From Bin87 sp965116565 (lineage in GTDB: Bacteria; Chloroflexota; Dehalococcoidia; Lucifugimonadales; UBA3495), in the NCBI GenBank assembly GCA_965116565.1, contig OZ220699.1, forward strand, positions 2,666,001 through 2,730,000: a DNA stretch of 64,000 nucleotides. Reading direction: 5' to 3'. Positions 1 through 8,236 of the stretch are shown one piece after another. The notes under the pieces are model-generated. The model was given only the letters and a program-made list of their open reading frames with translations, did no database searches and was not told where the DNA came from. Position numbers and translations under genes: made by a program. Within the stretch, counting starts at the first letter, position 1. Each line of letters begins with the position of its first letter.

Positions 1-440
1 TCGACTTCCCAGAACAGGAAGAACAGCAGGAAGTCCAACGACGTGAACACACCCATCACTGCCGTTTGCAGCACGAAAAGCCAGATGAAATATTCCTTGA
101 CCCGATCTTGGATGTGGAACGATACGAACACCGCACACAGCCCGAGCAACCCGGTGAGCATCACCAACGGCGCGCTGATGCCGTCCACTCCCAACAAGTA
201 ACTAGCCTGCACCGTTCCGGTGTCGATCCAGTCGAACCGGTCCACCAGTTGGAACCGCTCGCCGCCTGGCTTGAACAGCACGAACACGATCACCGACAGC
301 ACCAGGTCTGCCAGGGCAACCGCCCCGGCGTACCACCTGATGGCCCGGTCGTTGCGCACGATGCCCAGCGCCAGCAGCAATGCCGCTACCGCCGGCAGAA
401 ACACCGTCGCAGTCAGCAGTCCGTTAAACCCGCCTGGCAT
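1..440 (-). CDS. nuoM: NADH-quinone oxidoreductase subunit M (partial, N-terminal part)
   Basis: Antiporter-like, proton-pumping membrane subunit of respiratory complex I. Only the first 146 residues are in the window; the gene continues past base 1. Reading the minus strand from the ATG at 440 gives a hydrophobic protein with NuoM-typical features: LGVDGIS near residue 82, then FHIQDRVKEYFIWL, and the visible part ends in FFLFWEV, where the family carries the conserved membrane Glu. It starts 6 bp downstream of nuoL, so it is the distal visible gene of the nuo operon. Identity is secure from these motifs plus position; nuoN would be expected further left, outside the window. Confidence 0.93.
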   Translation of the reverse strand, partial: MPGGFNGLLTATVFLPAVAALLLALGIVRNDRAIRWYAGAVALADLVLSVIVFVLFKPGGERFQLVDRFDWIDTGTVQASYLLGVDGISAPLVMLTGLLGLCAVFVSFHIQDRVKEYFIWLFVLQTAVMGVFTSLDFLLFFLFWEV

Positions 441-446
441 GGCCCT

Positions 447-2486
447 CTATCCCAAAATCAGGTAGAGCACGATGATGACCACGCCACCAACCGCCGCTAC
501 CAGCGGGTACGTTTGCACCTGGCCGTTCTGGGCCAACGCGATCAGGCTTCCGATGTTTCGCGAAATCCAACCCACTAATCCCACGATCCCGTCAACAATG
601 TTCCGGTCCACCCAGTCGGTGATGGCCGCCACCAGGCGATAGAAAAATCTCCCGACTATCAACCCTTCATAGAAGTGGTCCAGGTAGTAACGCTGCGCCA
701 GCACCGTATGCGCCACGCCGCCCTTGGTCAACGGGTCGTTGTTGGAGAACGGGCGCGGCCACGCGTACGTTAGGATCGCCAAACCGATTCCCGCCAGCGC
801 CACCACGTTTGATATCACCGCCATGGCCACGCTGAACGGCGGCGCATGATGGCCGTCATGTAGGCCGGAGGCGAAGTATTCCGTAAGCCAGTGCGACGGT
901 ATCAACCCGAACACGCTCTTGACCCCGATGGGGTTCGCGAGCCAACCCGCTATCACCGCACAAACACCCAGGACAACCATCGGTCCCAACATCCACCACG
1001 GCGATTCACCCAGATGCACATGATGGGACACTCCCGTCGGCGCCGGCTGGCCCGCCTCCTCGCAGTCATGCAACTCCTGTTCGCCGCCTCCCCGAAACTC
1101 TCCGTGGAATGTCAGGTGCACCATCCGGAACGAGTAAAACGCGGTCAACAATACACCCACCAGCAAAAGTATGAACACCAGCAGGCTCACGGAAGTCTCC
1201 ACCGCCCCGGTCCCCAACCACGCCTCCAGCAATATCTCGTCCTTGCTCCAGAACCCGGCCAGCGGGAAAATCCCCACCAGGCTTAACGCGCCGATTACCG
1301 TCAGCCAGTACGTGAACGGCATCGCCTTCCGCAGCCCGCCCATGTACATCATGTTGAATGTGCCCGCCGCGTGATTCACGCTGCCAGCGCCCAGGAATAG
1401 AAGCGCTTTGAAGAACGCGTGCGTGAACAGGTGGAACAGCGCGGCGTTGTACGCTCCGACGCCCAGCGCCGCCATCATGTAACCCAGTTGGCTTACCGTG
1501 GAATACGCCATTACCCGCTTTATGTCGTTGGCTGCCAACCCCATCGTCGCCGCGAAAACTGCGGTGAATGCCCCAATCAGGGCTACCACCATCATCGCGC
1601 CTTCCGACTCGGAGAATACCGGGAAGAACCTGCCCACCAGGAAAACTCCTGCCGCAACCATGGTCGCGGCGTGGATCAGCGCGCTGACGGGCGTCGGGCC
1701 TTCCATCGCATCCGGCAGCCAAGTGTGCAGCGGGAATTGGCCGCTCTTGCCGGCCGCACCAGCGAACAGCCCCAGGCACAGCCATAGCAACGCTCCGCTT
1801 GCAACGATCCCCGCGCCTCCTGCCGCTACCGGAGCCGCGGCCTGCCAGACATCCGGAATGTGCAATGCGTTCAAACCTTGGGCCGCGAATGTGTCTGCCT
1901 GAAAGAACAGGAACACAATTGCCAGCAGGAATCCTACGTCGCCTATCCGCGTGATGATGAACGCCTTCTTCGCCGCCGCTGCCGCCGTTGGTCGGTCGTG
2001 CCAGAATCCGATCAGCAGGTACGACGACAAACCCACCAGTTCCCAAAACACGTACATCTGCACGACGTTCGACGCCAGGACCAGCCCGATCATGGACGCG
2101 CTGAACAACGACATGTAGGCGTAGTACCGGGCAAAACTCTCGTCGCCGTCCATGTACCCCATGGAATAAATCTGCACCATGAGGCTCACGCCCGTCACCA
2201 CTACCAGCATCACGTTGGTCAGCGGGTCGAGCAGCAGCCCCATCTGTACCGACGCTCCGGGCGCAAGGTTCAGCCACAGATGAGGTGCAAAATCATACAC
2301 GACGTGATGCGCCGACGAACGCAGCAGCCAAAGGGACAGCACAAACCCGATAGCCAACGCAAGAATCGTCAGGTAGCCGGCTGCTTTCGCAACGCTAGGA
2401 CCCAACGGCCGAATCACCCCGCCAATCAGCAGGAATGACGCGACGGGTAACAGGAAGATCGCCCAAACCAGCGCTTCGGTCAGCAT
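447..2486 (-). CDS. nuoL: NADH-quinone oxidoreductase subunit L
   Basis: Distal proton-pumping subunit of complex I. It has 679 residues, a usual NuoL length, and is strongly hydrophobic throughout with about 15-16 membrane segments. The WELVG motif with the key Glu is at about residue 149, a Lys pair at 173-174, and the highly conserved SGQFPLHTWLPDAMEGPTPVSA segment is around residues 247-270. The C-terminal part includes the long amphipathic region expected to run along the membrane arm. It lies between a small soluble gene and nuoM, all on the minus strand. A long ORF in another frame inside it (1066-2277) is a GC-rich shadow. Confidence 0.96.
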   Translation of the reverse strand: MLTEALVWAIFLLPVASFLLIGGVIRPLGPSVAKAAGYLTILALAIGFVLSLWLLRSSAHHVVYDFAPHLWLNLAPGASVQMGLLLDPLTNVMLVVVTGVSLMVQIYSMGYMDGDESFARYYAYMSLFSASMIGLVLASNVVQMYVFWELVGLSSYLLIGFWHDRPTAAAAAKKAFIITRIGDVGFLLAIVFLFFQADTFAAQGLNALHIPDVWQAAAPVAAGGAGIVASGALLWLCLGLFAGAAGKSGQFPLHTWLPDAMEGPTPVSALIHAATMVAAGVFLVGRFFPVFSESEGAMMVVALIGAFTAVFAATMGLAANDIKRVMAYSTVSQLGYMMAALGVGAYNAALFHLFTHAFFKALLFLGAGSVNHAAGTFNMMYMGGLRKAMPFTYWLTVIGALSLVGIFPLAGFWSKDEILLEAWLGTGAVETSVSLLVFILLLVGVLLTAFYSFRMVHLTFHGEFRGGGEQELHDCEEAGQPAPTGVSHHVHLGESPWWMLGPMVVLGVCAVIAGWLANPIGVKSVFGLIPSHWLTEYFASGLHDGHHAPPFSVAMAVISNVVALAGIGLAILTYAWPRPFSNNDPLTKGGVAHTVLAQRYYLDHFYEGLIVGRFFYRLVAAITDWVDRNIVDGIVGLVGWISRNIGSLIALAQNGQVQTYPLVAAVGGVVIIVLYLILG

Positions 2487-2499
2487 CTTACGCGAGGCC

Positions 2500-2694
2500 T
2501 CACAGCTTGCGGACGATCTCTTCCGCTACGTGCTCCCGTCCTTTGGGCACGTAGATACGGAACGGCACACGCTCGCTCCATTCTCGGATGTCACCCTCGG
2601 GCAATATCCGACTCGGCAAGCCCTCCGCTTCGAGGACCTCTTTCCAAATTTCTGCGGCCATGAGATTGGGCGCGCGTTTGAATTCAACCCACAT
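2500..2694 (-). CDS. Small DUF2007-like protein inside the nuo operon
   Basis: A 64-residue soluble protein between nuoK and nuoL, 13 bp upstream of nuoL and about 38 bp after nuoK. It begins MWVEFKRAPNLMAAEIWKEV and continues with LEAEGLPSRILPEGD and PFRIYVPKGREHVAEEIV. This pattern (replacement of a residue-rich helix, then 'EGIPs..', then 'v.V...d...A..ll') resembles DUF2007, a small ferredoxin-like fold annotated as a putative signal-transducing domain. There is no membrane segment and no Cys, so it is not an electron carrier or a missed complex I core subunit. Function is unknown; a regulatory or assembly role is only suggested by position. Confidence 0.6.
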   Translation of the reverse strand: MWVEFKRAPNLMAAEIWKEVLEAEGLPSRILPEGDIREWSERVPFRIYVPKGREHVAEEIVRKL

Positions 2695-2732
2695 TATCTA
2701 TTGCGTCGTGTCCGTACTGGGCTTGTTTCCCG

Positions 2733-3062
2733 TCAGTGGCGCATCGCGGCGGCGTCAGTCAGGTCAACGCTCTCGTTGGTGCGGAATATCGCGAAAACAA
2801 TCCCAAGCCCCAACGCAATCTCCGCTGCTGCCACAGTAATGATGAAGACCGCAAACACTTGGCCGGTTAACACTGCTGAAAGTGTTTCTTGTACCGCGTA
2901 CGGCGCCAGCCAACGGCCCATCGCAACCAGCGTCAAGTTCACTCCGTTGAACATCAGCTCGACCGACATCAACACCGCGATGAAATTCTTTCTCGCCAAC
3001 GCCCCGTACAGGCCAACGCAGAACAAAATGGCGGCGACGACCAGCATCGATTCCAACGACAC
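2733..3062 (-). CDS. nuoK: NADH-quinone oxidoreductase subunit K
   Basis: Small membrane subunit of complex I (109 residues, three membrane helices), part of the proton-translocation axis. The signature MSVELMFNGVNL carries the conserved Glu at residue 35, and a second membrane Glu lies at residue 81 in AAAEIALGLGI; both are the proton-path residues of the family. It follows nuoJ by 5 bp on the minus strand, the standard J-K order. Identity is secure. Confidence 0.95.
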   Translation of the reverse strand: MSLESMLVVAAILFCVGLYGALARKNFIAVLMSVELMFNGVNLTLVAMGRWLAPYAVQETLSAVLTGQVFAVFIITVAAAEIALGLGIVFAIFRTNESVDLTDAAAMRH

Positions 3063-3067
3063 GGTCT

Positions 3068-3652
3068 CTACCTCCCCTGTCCTCGCGCTAACGCCAGCCC
3101 GCCAATGGCCGCTGCCAAGAGCAATAGCGACACGGCTTCAAACGGGAGCACGAACTGGCCTATCAGTAGGTCAGCCAATCCGCCGCCGGTTACGCTCTCC
3201 ACTTCTTGCGCCGACAGACCGGATTGCGCCAGTGCTGAGGCGTCGGGAATTCCCACTGCTTGCGTCTGGGCAACCTGCGATTTGCTTTCCAGTCCCGCTC
3301 CCGCCAGCGTGGTCCAATCCGTTGTGACGGCGGTGAACACCATTGCGGCCAGCAACAGCGTCGAAACCAACGCCGCCGGTATCTGTAATCGGTTGGGAGC
3401 GTTGCCTTGCTGCACGTCCCTCGTCAGCATCACGCCGAAAATGAACAGCACTGCGATCGCGCCGACGTAGATTAGGATCTGCACCACCGCGAGGAATTCG
3501 GCGTTCATCATCACGTAGAATCCGCCCACTGCGACAAACACCATCGCGAGCAGAAGCGCGGCCCGGAATAGGTCGCGGACCATGACGACGCCCACCGCGC
3601 CGCCGATAGCCACCACCGCCAGGGCCCAGAAAACTACATGCTCAAACCACAT
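3068..3652 (-). CDS. nuoJ: NADH-quinone oxidoreductase subunit J
   Basis: Membrane subunit of complex I, 194 residues with five predicted membrane helices. The stretch VVQILIYVGAIAVLFIFGVML at about residues 54-75 is the hallmark of NuoJ (helix TM3 with its pi-bulge region). A polar loop around residues 115-145 is longer than in E. coli. The start is directly adjacent to the nuoI stop (3653), so translation is probably coupled. Identity is secure from the motif and the I-J-K order. Confidence 0.94.
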   Translation of the reverse strand: MWFEHVVFWALAVVAIGGAVGVVMVRDLFRAALLLAMVFVAVGGFYVMMNAEFLAVVQILIYVGAIAVLFIFGVMLTRDVQQGNAPNRLQIPAALVSTLLLAAMVFTAVTTDWTTLAGAGLESKSQVAQTQAVGIPDASALAQSGLSAQEVESVTGGGLADLLIGQFVLPFEAVSLLLLAAAIGGLALARGQGR

Positions 3653-4237
3653 CTAGTTTATTTCCTCGTTGGTTTGAGTGGCGTTGCCCTCGGCCAAGCG
3701 CATGCCCGCCTTTTCGTGCTGGTGCCAGCGCCACGTTTCGCGCCCCACTTCTCTCCATCCCAACGGCCGGCCCACCCCGGGTCGGTACTCCATGCCCTCA
3801 AGCTGAGGACGGAACCAGGTGCTCGGGTGCTTGTCGGCTTGCCGCAGGCGGTCAATCGTGATTACCAGGTCGGTGCGCTTGTACTGCCCTTCCTCGAACC
3901 CGCTCCCCATGAACAACGCATCATATGGACATGCTTCAACGCACAAACCGCAGAACATGCACCGCTGCAGTTCGATGTCAAACACGTCCAGCCGGTACTT
4001 GTCGCCTTGCAGCGGCGCCGTTTCGCTCGGTGAGGTGACGATCTTGATGATCCCCAGCGGGCAGTATTTGGCGCAGGAGGCGCATCCCGTGCAACGCTCC
4101 TCGTACCACGTGAATTCCTCGCCCCTGAAACGCGGATGTTGCCTCACACGCTGCTCGGGATACGAGGTCGTGAACGGCTTGCGTGCCAGGTTGGTCAGCG
4201 TCACCAGCAGTCCCTTGGCCATTTCTAGTCCATACAT
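3653..4237 (-). CDS. nuoI: NADH-quinone oxidoreductase subunit I (2x[4Fe-4S])
   Basis: Electron-transfer subunit of the peripheral arm, 194 residues. Two ferredoxin-type cluster motifs are visible: CTGCASCAKYCP (Cys 49, 52, 55, 59) and CMFCGLCVEACPYDA (Cys 93, 96, 99, 103); they bind the N6a and N6b clusters that pass electrons towards NuoB. It lies 18 bp after nuoH and abuts nuoJ. A short hydrophilic C-terminal tail after residue 150 is specific to this protein. Identity is secure. Confidence 0.95.
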   Translation of the reverse strand: MYGLEMAKGLLVTLTNLARKPFTTSYPEQRVRQHPRFRGEEFTWYEERCTGCASCAKYCPLGIIKIVTSPSETAPLQGDKYRLDVFDIELQRCMFCGLCVEACPYDALFMGSGFEEGQYKRTDLVITIDRLRQADKHPSTWFRPQLEGMEYRPGVGRPLGWREVGRETWRWHQHEKAGMRLAEGNATQTNEEIN

Positions 4238-4255
4238 CGCATCGGCTCCCCTGCG

Positions 4256-5503
4256 CTAGCCCACCTCAATCGTCGATACGCCGCGCACCATCGGCGTCGA
4301 CGCCGTCGCGGTGCGTGAACTGTTCCGGACTTTCTGCCGGATTATCCGTCCGAAGAACCCGATCGAAACAACCGCCACAACCATGTTGATGCCTGTCATG
4401 ATCCACAGGTCTGACGTACTCAATGCTCCGTCGGCGTTCCGCAGGAAATACACCTCCAGCACCACAGCCGCCAGGTTGATGATGCTCAACGGCATCAGGA
4501 ATTTCCAGCATACCGCCATAATCTGGTCCAGCCGCAGCCTCGGGAAGGTCGATCGAATCCACACGAACAGGAAAATTCCTATAAACGTCTTGATCAGAAA
4601 CCACAACCATCCCAGCCAATCCGCCACCGGCCCGGCCCAGCCAGCCAGGAACAGCGTGGCGATCAGCCCTGAAACAAACAACGCGCCGCCAAACTCTGCC
4701 GCTTGGATCAGTGCGAATTTGATGCCGCTGTACTCCGTGTGGTACCCGGCGATTATCTCTGATTCCGCTTCTGCAACATCAAAAGGTGTCCGGTTCAACT
4801 CCGCCGACATGCCCGCAAGGAACACAAAGAACGCTAACGGCTGCACCAGGAAGAACGGCACGGCCTGCGCAACAATTATGTCGCCCAGCGACATGGATCC
4901 TGCTACCACCACCACGCCCAGCAGCGACAACACTACCGGTACCTCGTAGCTGATCAGAACCGCTACTGCACGACCCGCTCCAAACAACGCGTATCGGTTG
5001 TTCGACGCCCAACCAGCAGTGAAAATCGCTATCGACGTCAGCGAACTGACCGCCAGGATGAACAGCACTCCCACGTTCAGGTCCACCAGAGCGACATCCT
5101 TGGCGAACGGTATCACTGCGGTCGCCACTAACAGCGAAGACACCATTATCACCGGAACGGCTGTGAACGCCAGCCGGTCCGCTCCGTAAGGGATGATGTC
5201 CTCTTTGGTGATCAATTTGGCCAGGTCGGCAATGGGCTGCAGCGCTCCAAACGGTCCCCAACGGTTCGGGCCCACGCGGTTCTGGAACCTGCCCAGCAAT
5301 CGCCGTTCGCCCCAACTCACGATGGCCGCTCCCAGCAGCACAGCGTTGATCAGGATCAGCATGATCACCACGCCGGCAATCACGTACGCTAACCCGCACG
5401 GGACCACATGCGCCGCCAGCCCATAGATCCAGTAGAACAACGGATTGCCGCCCAGCAGGCCGTCCGGACTCAGCATGTTTTCTGGCGTCAGGATGCAACG
5501 CAT
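4256..5503 (-). CDS. nuoH: NADH-quinone oxidoreductase subunit H
   Basis: Membrane subunit forming the quinone chamber with NuoD and NuoB. It has 415 residues with eight or nine membrane helices. The conserved loop ERRLLGRFQNRVGPNRWGP is at about residues 66-84, and EAESEIIAGYHTEYSGIKFAL, the quinone-site loop, is at about 225-245. The ATG at 5503 shares one base with the nuoD stop (TAATG), indicating translational coupling. In most complete operons nuoE, nuoF and nuoG lie between D and H; here they are absent. Confidence 0.95.
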   Translation of the reverse strand: MRCILTPENMLSPDGLLGGNPLFYWIYGLAAHVVPCGLAYVIAGVVIMLILINAVLLGAAIVSWGERRLLGRFQNRVGPNRWGPFGALQPIADLAKLITKEDIIPYGADRLAFTAVPVIMVSSLLVATAVIPFAKDVALVDLNVGVLFILAVSSLTSIAIFTAGWASNNRYALFGAGRAVAVLISYEVPVVLSLLGVVVVAGSMSLGDIIVAQAVPFFLVQPLAFFVFLAGMSAELNRTPFDVAEAESEIIAGYHTEYSGIKFALIQAAEFGGALFVSGLIATLFLAGWAGPVADWLGWLWFLIKTFIGIFLFVWIRSTFPRLRLDQIMAVCWKFLMPLSIINLAAVVLEVYFLRNADGALSTSDLWIMTGINMVVAVVSIGFFGRIIRQKVRNSSRTATASTPMVRGVSTIEVG

Positions 5504-6609
5504 TACCTGTCCACCTCACCCATGTTGATATCCACGCTACCCAGCGACACGATCATGTCTGCAAGTTTCCATCCCAGCAGCAGGTGCTCGGTGATCGTCA
5601 AGTTGATCAACGAAGGAGATCGGATTTTGCACCGGTACGGCGACACTCCCCCATCGCTCACCAGGAAAAAACCCAACTCCCCCTTGGAAGCCTCCACCCT
5701 GCCATACGCCTCAGCCCCGGGCTCGGCCCTCAACACCATCGGCAGTTCAAGGCGTACCGGCCCCGGCTCAATCTGGGCGATGCATTGCCTCACTATCTTC
5801 AGGCTCTGCCGGACTTCCTGCATGCGAACCCAGAACCGGTCGTAGTTGTCGCCCGTACTCCCGATCGGCACGTCAAAGTCGACCTGGTCGTATGCGTCAT
5901 ACGGTGCCATCTTCCGCCAGTCCCAGTTCACTCCGCTGGCCCTCAGCACTGGCCCGCTGACCGAGCAGTTGATGGCTACGTCGGCCGGCAACGGGCTGAC
6001 TCCGCGTGTGCGCACCATCAAAATCTCATTGTTCAGCAGCAGGTTCTCGATCTCCCCAAGTTCGCCTTCGAAATCGTCCAGAAACTGGTCCAGTGCCGGC
6101 CAGAAGTCGGGTGGAGCGTCCGAAAACACGCCGCCCGGCCTCATGTAACTCACCGTAATCCGCGCCCCGCACAGCATCTCGAACAGGTCCAGGATCCGCT
6201 CCCTGCTGCGGAACGTGTACATCAGCGGCGTTCCGAAAGCTCCCAACTCCTGCACAAAGAATCCGACTGCGATCAGGTGGCTGGCAATGCGCTGCAATTC
6301 CGCCGTCAGCGTACGCAGGTACTTTCCTCGTGTTGGGGGCTCGATACCTAGAAGTTGCTCCACCGCCAGGCAATACGCCTGGTTGTTGATCATCGACGAC
6401 GTGTAGTCCAATCGGTCGGTGAGCGTCACCACCTGGACGTAGTTCCGTTCCTCGGCTAGTTTCTCTGTACCTCTATGGAGGTAGCCCAGTACAGGCTCCA
6501 CCTCCACTATATCTTCACCGTCGAAAGTGATGCGGACCCTGAACACGCCGTGCGTGCTCGGGTGCTGCGGCCCTACGTTGACCGTCATCGGTTCGGTGCG
6601 AATGGTCAT
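5503..6609 (-). CDS. nuoD: NADH-quinone oxidoreductase subunit D (49 kDa type)
   Basis: Quinone-binding subunit of the peripheral arm, related to the large subunit of NiFe hydrogenases but without the metal site. It has 368 residues. The N-terminal signature NVGPQHPSTHGVFR is at residues 11-24, and the loop with GYLHRGTEKLAE at about 43-54 and the C-terminal DINMGEVDR end are typical. It is a separate gene from nuoC (no CD fusion), 21 bp downstream of it, and overlaps nuoH by one base. Confidence 0.95.
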   Translation of the reverse strand: MTIRTEPMTVNVGPQHPSTHGVFRVRITFDGEDIVEVEPVLGYLHRGTEKLAEERNYVQVVTLTDRLDYTSSMINNQAYCLAVEQLLGIEPPTRGKYLRTLTAELQRIASHLIAVGFFVQELGAFGTPLMYTFRSRERILDLFEMLCGARITVSYMRPGGVFSDAPPDFWPALDQFLDDFEGELGEIENLLLNNEILMVRTRGVSPLPADVAINCSVSGPVLRASGVNWDWRKMAPYDAYDQVDFDVPIGSTGDNYDRFWVRMQEVRQSLKIVRQCIAQIEPGPVRLELPMVLRAEPGAEAYGRVEASKGELGFFLVSDGGVSPYRCKIRSPSLINLTITEHLLLGWKLADMIVSLGSVDINMGEVDR

Positions 6610-6630
6610 CGTGGAACTAACCGTCTCCGC

Positions 6631-7074
6631 CTAGAGAAAATCTTTCCGGAGTGGATGGCCGTCGAACCCTTCCCACAGCATGATACGTTTCATGTTGGGA
6701 TGTCCCGTGAACTTGATGCCCATCAGGTCCCAGATCTCGCGCTCCTGGAAGTCTGCGCCTTGCCACACGCCCACCACGGATGGCGCGGTTGGCTCCTCCC
6801 GCCCATGCACCCGGCTCCGGATCACGCCCGTATGCTCCTTGGCCAGCGACGTCAGGTGATATACCAGTTCGAAATACTCCACGAAGTCGATTGCGCTGAC
6901 GGCGTTCAGGAATGCGAAATTCAGGTCAGGGTCGTCGTGAAGAAAGCTCGCTACCAACCCTATGGAATCGGGTCGCACCCAGACTGAAGATTCGTCCCAC
7001 TCAATCACTACGTCCGGCGCCGCTTCTTGCACACGCCGGGCTAATGTTTCGCCGGGTACCGCCGCGATGGTCAC
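6631..7074 (-). CDS. nuoC: NADH-quinone oxidoreductase subunit C (30 kDa type)
   Basis: Peripheral-arm subunit that supports NuoD. The C-terminal signature is clear: a GREEPTAPSVVGVWQGADF segment followed by EREIWDLMGIKFTGHPN and ending GFDGHPLRKDF. I place the start at the GTG at 7074, which overlaps the nuoB stop as GTGA; the longer open frame to 7170 would run deep into nuoB. This gives 147 residues, close to other short NuoC proteins. Identity is secure; the start is inferred from the overlap. Confidence 0.92.
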   Translation of the reverse strand: MTIAAVPGETLARRVQEAAPDVVIEWDESSVWVRPDSIGLVASFLHDDPDLNFAFLNAVSAIDFVEYFELVYHLTSLAKEHTGVIRSRVHGREEPTAPSVVGVWQGADFQEREIWDLMGIKFTGHPNMKRIMLWEGFDGHPLRKDFL

Positions 7075-7721
7075 GGTTTGAAAGTTCCGCCGCCGATGTT
7101 GCGGTATTTCTTGATCTTCTCGTGCAGCTCCATTATTCCGTAAAGCAACGCATCGGGCCGCGGCGGACAACCCGGCACATACACGTCCACTGGCACGATG
7201 TGGTCCACACCCGGCACCACGCTATACGAGCCAAAGTACGGCCCGCCGCTGGTAGCGCAGACTCCCATAGCGATTACCCAGCGCGGCTCGGCCATCTGCT
7301 CGTAAATCCTCTTGATCGGCGGCGCCATTTTCCATGTCACGGTGCCCGCCACGATCATCAGGTCTGCCTGCCTCGGCGACGCCCTGAACACTTCCATCCC
7401 GAAACGCGAGATATCGAACCGTCCCATCGCGGTGGCCATCATTTCAAATGCGCAGCACGCCAGGCCGAATGACACCGGCCACAACGCCGATTTGCGGCTC
7501 CAGTTCACCAGCGCGTCCACCGAAGTGACCATTAAGTTCCTTTGCAGGTCCTCTGGTACCTCGATGGCCGGTATTTCTATCGGCGTTTGTGATGCCGCAA
7601 TCAGCTCGTTGACCAGTTGCCCTTCGGACCGGTCAATCTCCCACGTCCGACTGTGCAACGGTCCACCCACCGTGGGCAGTTCGAAGTGTGTTGACTCTTG
7701 CATCTCGTTCAGCCCTGCCAT
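7071..7721 (-). CDS. nuoB: NADH-quinone oxidoreductase subunit B ([4Fe-4S] N2)
   Basis: Carries the terminal Fe-S cluster N2, which reduces quinone. It has 216 residues. The cluster ligands are visible as FGLACC (Cys 89, 90), GVCATSGGPY (Cys 155) and YVPGCPPRPDAL (Cys 185). The first 60 residues form an extension beyond the core fold. The gene overlaps nuoA by 13 bp and nuoC by 4 bp, typical of coupled translation in this operon. Confidence 0.95.
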   Translation of the reverse strand: MAGLNEMQESTHFELPTVGGPLHSRTWEIDRSEGQLVNELIAASQTPIEIPAIEVPEDLQRNLMVTSVDALVNWSRKSALWPVSFGLACCAFEMMATAMGRFDISRFGMEVFRASPRQADLMIVAGTVTWKMAPPIKRIYEQMAEPRWVIAMGVCATSGGPYFGSYSVVPGVDHIVPVDVYVPGCPPRPDALLYGIMELHEKIKKYRNIGGGTFKP

Positions 7722-8095
7722 TCCAGGTCACGCTTGCGCCAGGCGTACGCCCAAGCCAACAGAAGGATACCCACGAACACTGCCATCTCAATCAGCGCGA
7801 ATAGCTCCAGCGTCAGAAACTTCGTCGCCCAAGGATAAAGGAATACAACTTCGACATCGAAAATTACGAACAGAATGGCAAACATGTAGTAGCGGAATTG
7901 GAATCGGTTCCAGGTGCCGCCGATCGTTTGCACGCCGCACTCGTAGGTGTCGTGCTTCACCGGGTCGGGCCGCGCCGGCCGGATACCCAACCGCGACAGC
8001 GCATAAGACGCCCCCAGCATACTGCACGGAACTATTATGGAAAGCGCCAGGAAGATGGCGATTAGTCCATATTGGCCGAAATAATCTTCTAGCAT
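7709..8095 (-). CDS. nuoA: NADH-quinone oxidoreductase subunit A
   Basis: First gene of the complex I operon and a membrane subunit with three helices. The signature KHDTYECGVQTIGGTWNRFQFRYY carries the conserved Cys loop, followed by FVIFDVEVVFLYPW with the helix-2 acidic residues. The frame is open from a TTG at 8119, but the ATG at 8095 fits the family length (128 residues) and has a G-rich sequence upstream. A probable extended -10 promoter lies about 90 bp upstream on the same strand. Confidence 0.93.
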   Translation of the reverse strand: MLEDYFGQYGLIAIFLALSIIVPCSMLGASYALSRLGIRPARPDPVKHDTYECGVQTIGGTWNRFQFRYYMFAILFVIFDVEVVFLYPWATKFLTLELFALIEMAVFVGILLLAWAYAWRKRDLEWQG

Positions 8096-8186
8096 CTCGG
8101 TGCTTCGCCCCCTCGCCAAAGCAATGCCGAACTTGCCCGTCGACCGCGTTGGCGGCGCAAAACCGTCTGGCTAAATGGGCGGCGGC

Positions 8187-8195
8187 ATTATACCA
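8187..8195 (-). promoter_or_regulatory. Extended -10 promoter of the nuo operon
   Basis: On the minus strand this reads TGG followed by TATAAT, a full consensus -10 hexamer with a TG extension. It is about 92 bp upstream of the nuoA start and no gene lies between, so it is the natural operon promoter. No good -35 hexamer is apparent, as expected for an extended -10 type. Inferred from sequence only. Confidence 0.6.
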
Positions 8196-8236
8196 TAACG
8201 AGGCTTCTGCAAACCCTGAATCACTAAGGCCTCTAC

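Noticed and set aside
1066..2277. Long minus-strand frame (403 codons) inside nuoL
   Set aside because: It lies in another frame of a secure nuoL, is rich in Arg, Gly and Asp as GC-rich shadows are, and has no family motif.
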